From Lutibacter sp. (GTDB lineage: Bacteria > Bacteroidota > Bacteroidia > Flavobacteriales > Flavobacteriaceae), in assembly GCA_030748365.1 (NCBI GenBank), contig JASMME010000096.1, positions 1-5,773 on the forward strand: a stretch of DNA of 5,773 nt. Direction: 5' to 3'. The notes beneath the pieces are model-generated. The model saw only the letters and a list, made by a program, of their open reading frames with translations. It made no database searches and was not told the DNA's origin. The position numbers were made by a program, and so were the translations under genes. Shown in pieces: positions 4,860 through 5,773 of the stretch (position 1 is the stretch's first letter; each line of letters begins with the position of its first letter).

Positions 4860-5773
4860 TTGCTGCGCTATACGCTACATAAAATACGCTATGGAATCCT
4901 GACCCTGTTCGGGGTACTGACGGTTGTTTTCTTTTTATTCAACGTCTTGCCCGGTGACCCGGCAAGGATGATGCTCGATCAGCGGGAAGACAGCGAGCAG
5001 CTGTCCCTTATCCGGAAAAAATACGGTTTTGACCAACCGATTATGACCCAGTACGGCTATTATTTGAATGACCTGTCACCCCTGTCTATCCACCACAAGG
5101 ATCCTTCGCATTATACCTTTTTAAACCCTAATAACTACCAATTTACCCGCTTGTTTACGTTGGGAGACCGGGTAGTCGTTCTTAAATACCCGTACCTGAG
5201 GAGGTCTTTTCAGAAAACGGATAAAAAAGTAACAACAGTTATCGGTGAAACCTTGCCAAATACGGCGGTATTGGCCCTCTCTTCCATTACCCTGGCCATC
5301 CTGGTCGGTATTTTTTTAGGCATTCTTTCCGCCTTGTACAAAGATACCTTTGTCGACCGGATGATTGCGGTGCTCAGTACCCTCGGAATGAGTTTGCCGT
5401 CATTTTTCTCAGCCATCCTGGTGGCCTGGCTCTTCGGTTTTGTATGGCATCGTTATACGGGGCTCGATATGACTGGTAGCCTGTATGAGGTAGACGATTT
5501 TGGTACCAAGACTTACCTGGCCTGGGAGCATTTGATATTGCCTTCTTTTGTACTGGGGATCCGTCCCTTGGCCGTGGTTATTCAGCTTATGCGAAACTCC
5601 TTGTTGGAAGTCTTGGGTCAGGATTATATTAGGACCGCTAGGGCCAAAGGACTTTCTACAGCCAGGGTGATCAGGGTCCATGCCCTGAAAAACGCCTTGA
5701 ATCCAGTGGTAACGGCTGTTTCTGGCTGGTTTGCCTCTATGTTGGCAGGGGCTGTTTTTGTAGAGTATATCTT
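4860..5773 (+). CDS. ABC transporter permease, DppB/OppB type (peptide/nickel family), 3'-truncated by window edge
   Basis: This is an inner-membrane permease subunit of a binding-protein-dependent ABC importer, most like the dipeptide/oligopeptide/nickel group. Substrate cannot be told from sequence. The frame opens at 4854 after a stop codon and has no early ATG; the TTG at 4860 gives MLRYTLHKIRYGILTLFGVL, the usual N-terminus, so it is the likely start. There are 304 residues before the window ends, with the C-terminal part missing. The first membrane helix (about 12-30) is followed by FNVLPGDPARMML, a hallmark of the family, and a KKYGFDQPIMTQY motif. Further helices lie at about 134-159, 168-196 and 226-244. 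The EAA loop that contacts the ATPase is at about 250-284 (EVLGQDYIRTARAKG, then VHALKNALNP). Between the first helix region and ETLPNTAVLAL the loop is roughly 30 residues longer than in E. coli DppB. The gene is divergent from pyrF; partner genes probably lie to the right. Confidence 0.93.
   Translation, partial: MLRYTLHKIRYGILTLFGVLTVVFFLFNVLPGDPARMMLDQREDSEQLSLIRKKYGFDQPIMTQYGYYLNDLSPLSIHHKDPSHYTFLNPNNYQFTRLFTLGDRVVVLKYPYLRRSFQKTDKKVTTVIGETLPNTAVLALSSITLAILVGIFLGILSALYKDTFVDRMIAVLSTLGMSLPSFFSAILVAWLFGFVWHRYTGLDMTGSLYEVDDFGTKTYLAWEHLILPSFVLGIRPLAVVIQLMRNSLLEVLGQDYIRTARAKGLSTARVIRVHALKNALNPVVTAVSGWFASMLAGAVFVEYI

Noticed and set aside
5409..5681. Minus-strand open frame of 90 codons inside the permease gene
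   Set aside because: It lies antisense to well-conserved permease sequence, including the EAA loop, and its product shows no recognisable domain.
1..5773. CRISPR array, insertion sequence, tRNA or rRNA gene, phage or defence system
   Set aside because: No regular spaced repeats, transposase-like proteins, cloverleaf-like segments or such protein domains were seen on either strand.

Overview
The window most likely comes from a member of the Bacteroidota, probably a marine-type Flavobacteriia with moderate GC content. Four things point there. The urocanase is the long form. Three genes encode lipoproteins of types common in that phylum (DUF4136, DUF5011 plus a lipocalin-like domain, and a small OB-like protein). 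Shine-Dalgarno sequences are largely absent. The pyrF/permease spacer carries two exact matches to the Bacteroidota -7 promoter box, TAnnTTTG. The assignment is an inference from gene content and signals; no database was searched.

Layout. Positions 1-1864 (+) hold the 3' part of hutU, urocanate hydratase of histidine degradation, cut at the left edge. Sixteen bases later, on the same strand, comes a DUF4136 lipoprotein gene (1881-2411), closed by a strong intrinsic terminator at 2441-2478. Two further lipoprotein genes follow on the + strand. The first (2567-3283) joins a DUF5011 Ig-like domain to a C-terminal lipocalin-like domain. The second (3453-3743) is small, clearly AT-richer than its neighbours, and looks like a beta/OB-type domain. 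They are separated by 169 bases with several possible RNA hairpins. A very short cysteine-rich DUF5522 gene (about 3803-3949, +) comes next. It has no in-frame ATG.

Right part. pyrF, orotidine-5'-phosphate decarboxylase of pyrimidine synthesis, lies on the minus strand (3968-4786) and converges with the DUF5522 gene. Divergent from pyrF is the 5' part of a DppB/OppB-type ABC transporter permease gene (4860 to the right edge). It starts with TTG and encodes 304 residues before the window ends. The 73-base spacer between these two genes carries a -7 box on each strand.

How the genes relate. This looks like ordinary chromosome, a mix of metabolism, envelope lipoproteins and transport, and not one dedicated system. 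I see no mobile element, CRISPR array, tRNA or rRNA gene, phage gene or defence cassette. The points most worth a second look are the ATG-less DUF5522 gene, the back-to-back promoters, the AT-rich small lipoprotein gene, the unusual lipobox and two-domain build of the 2567-3283 protein, and an extra-long loop in the permease.
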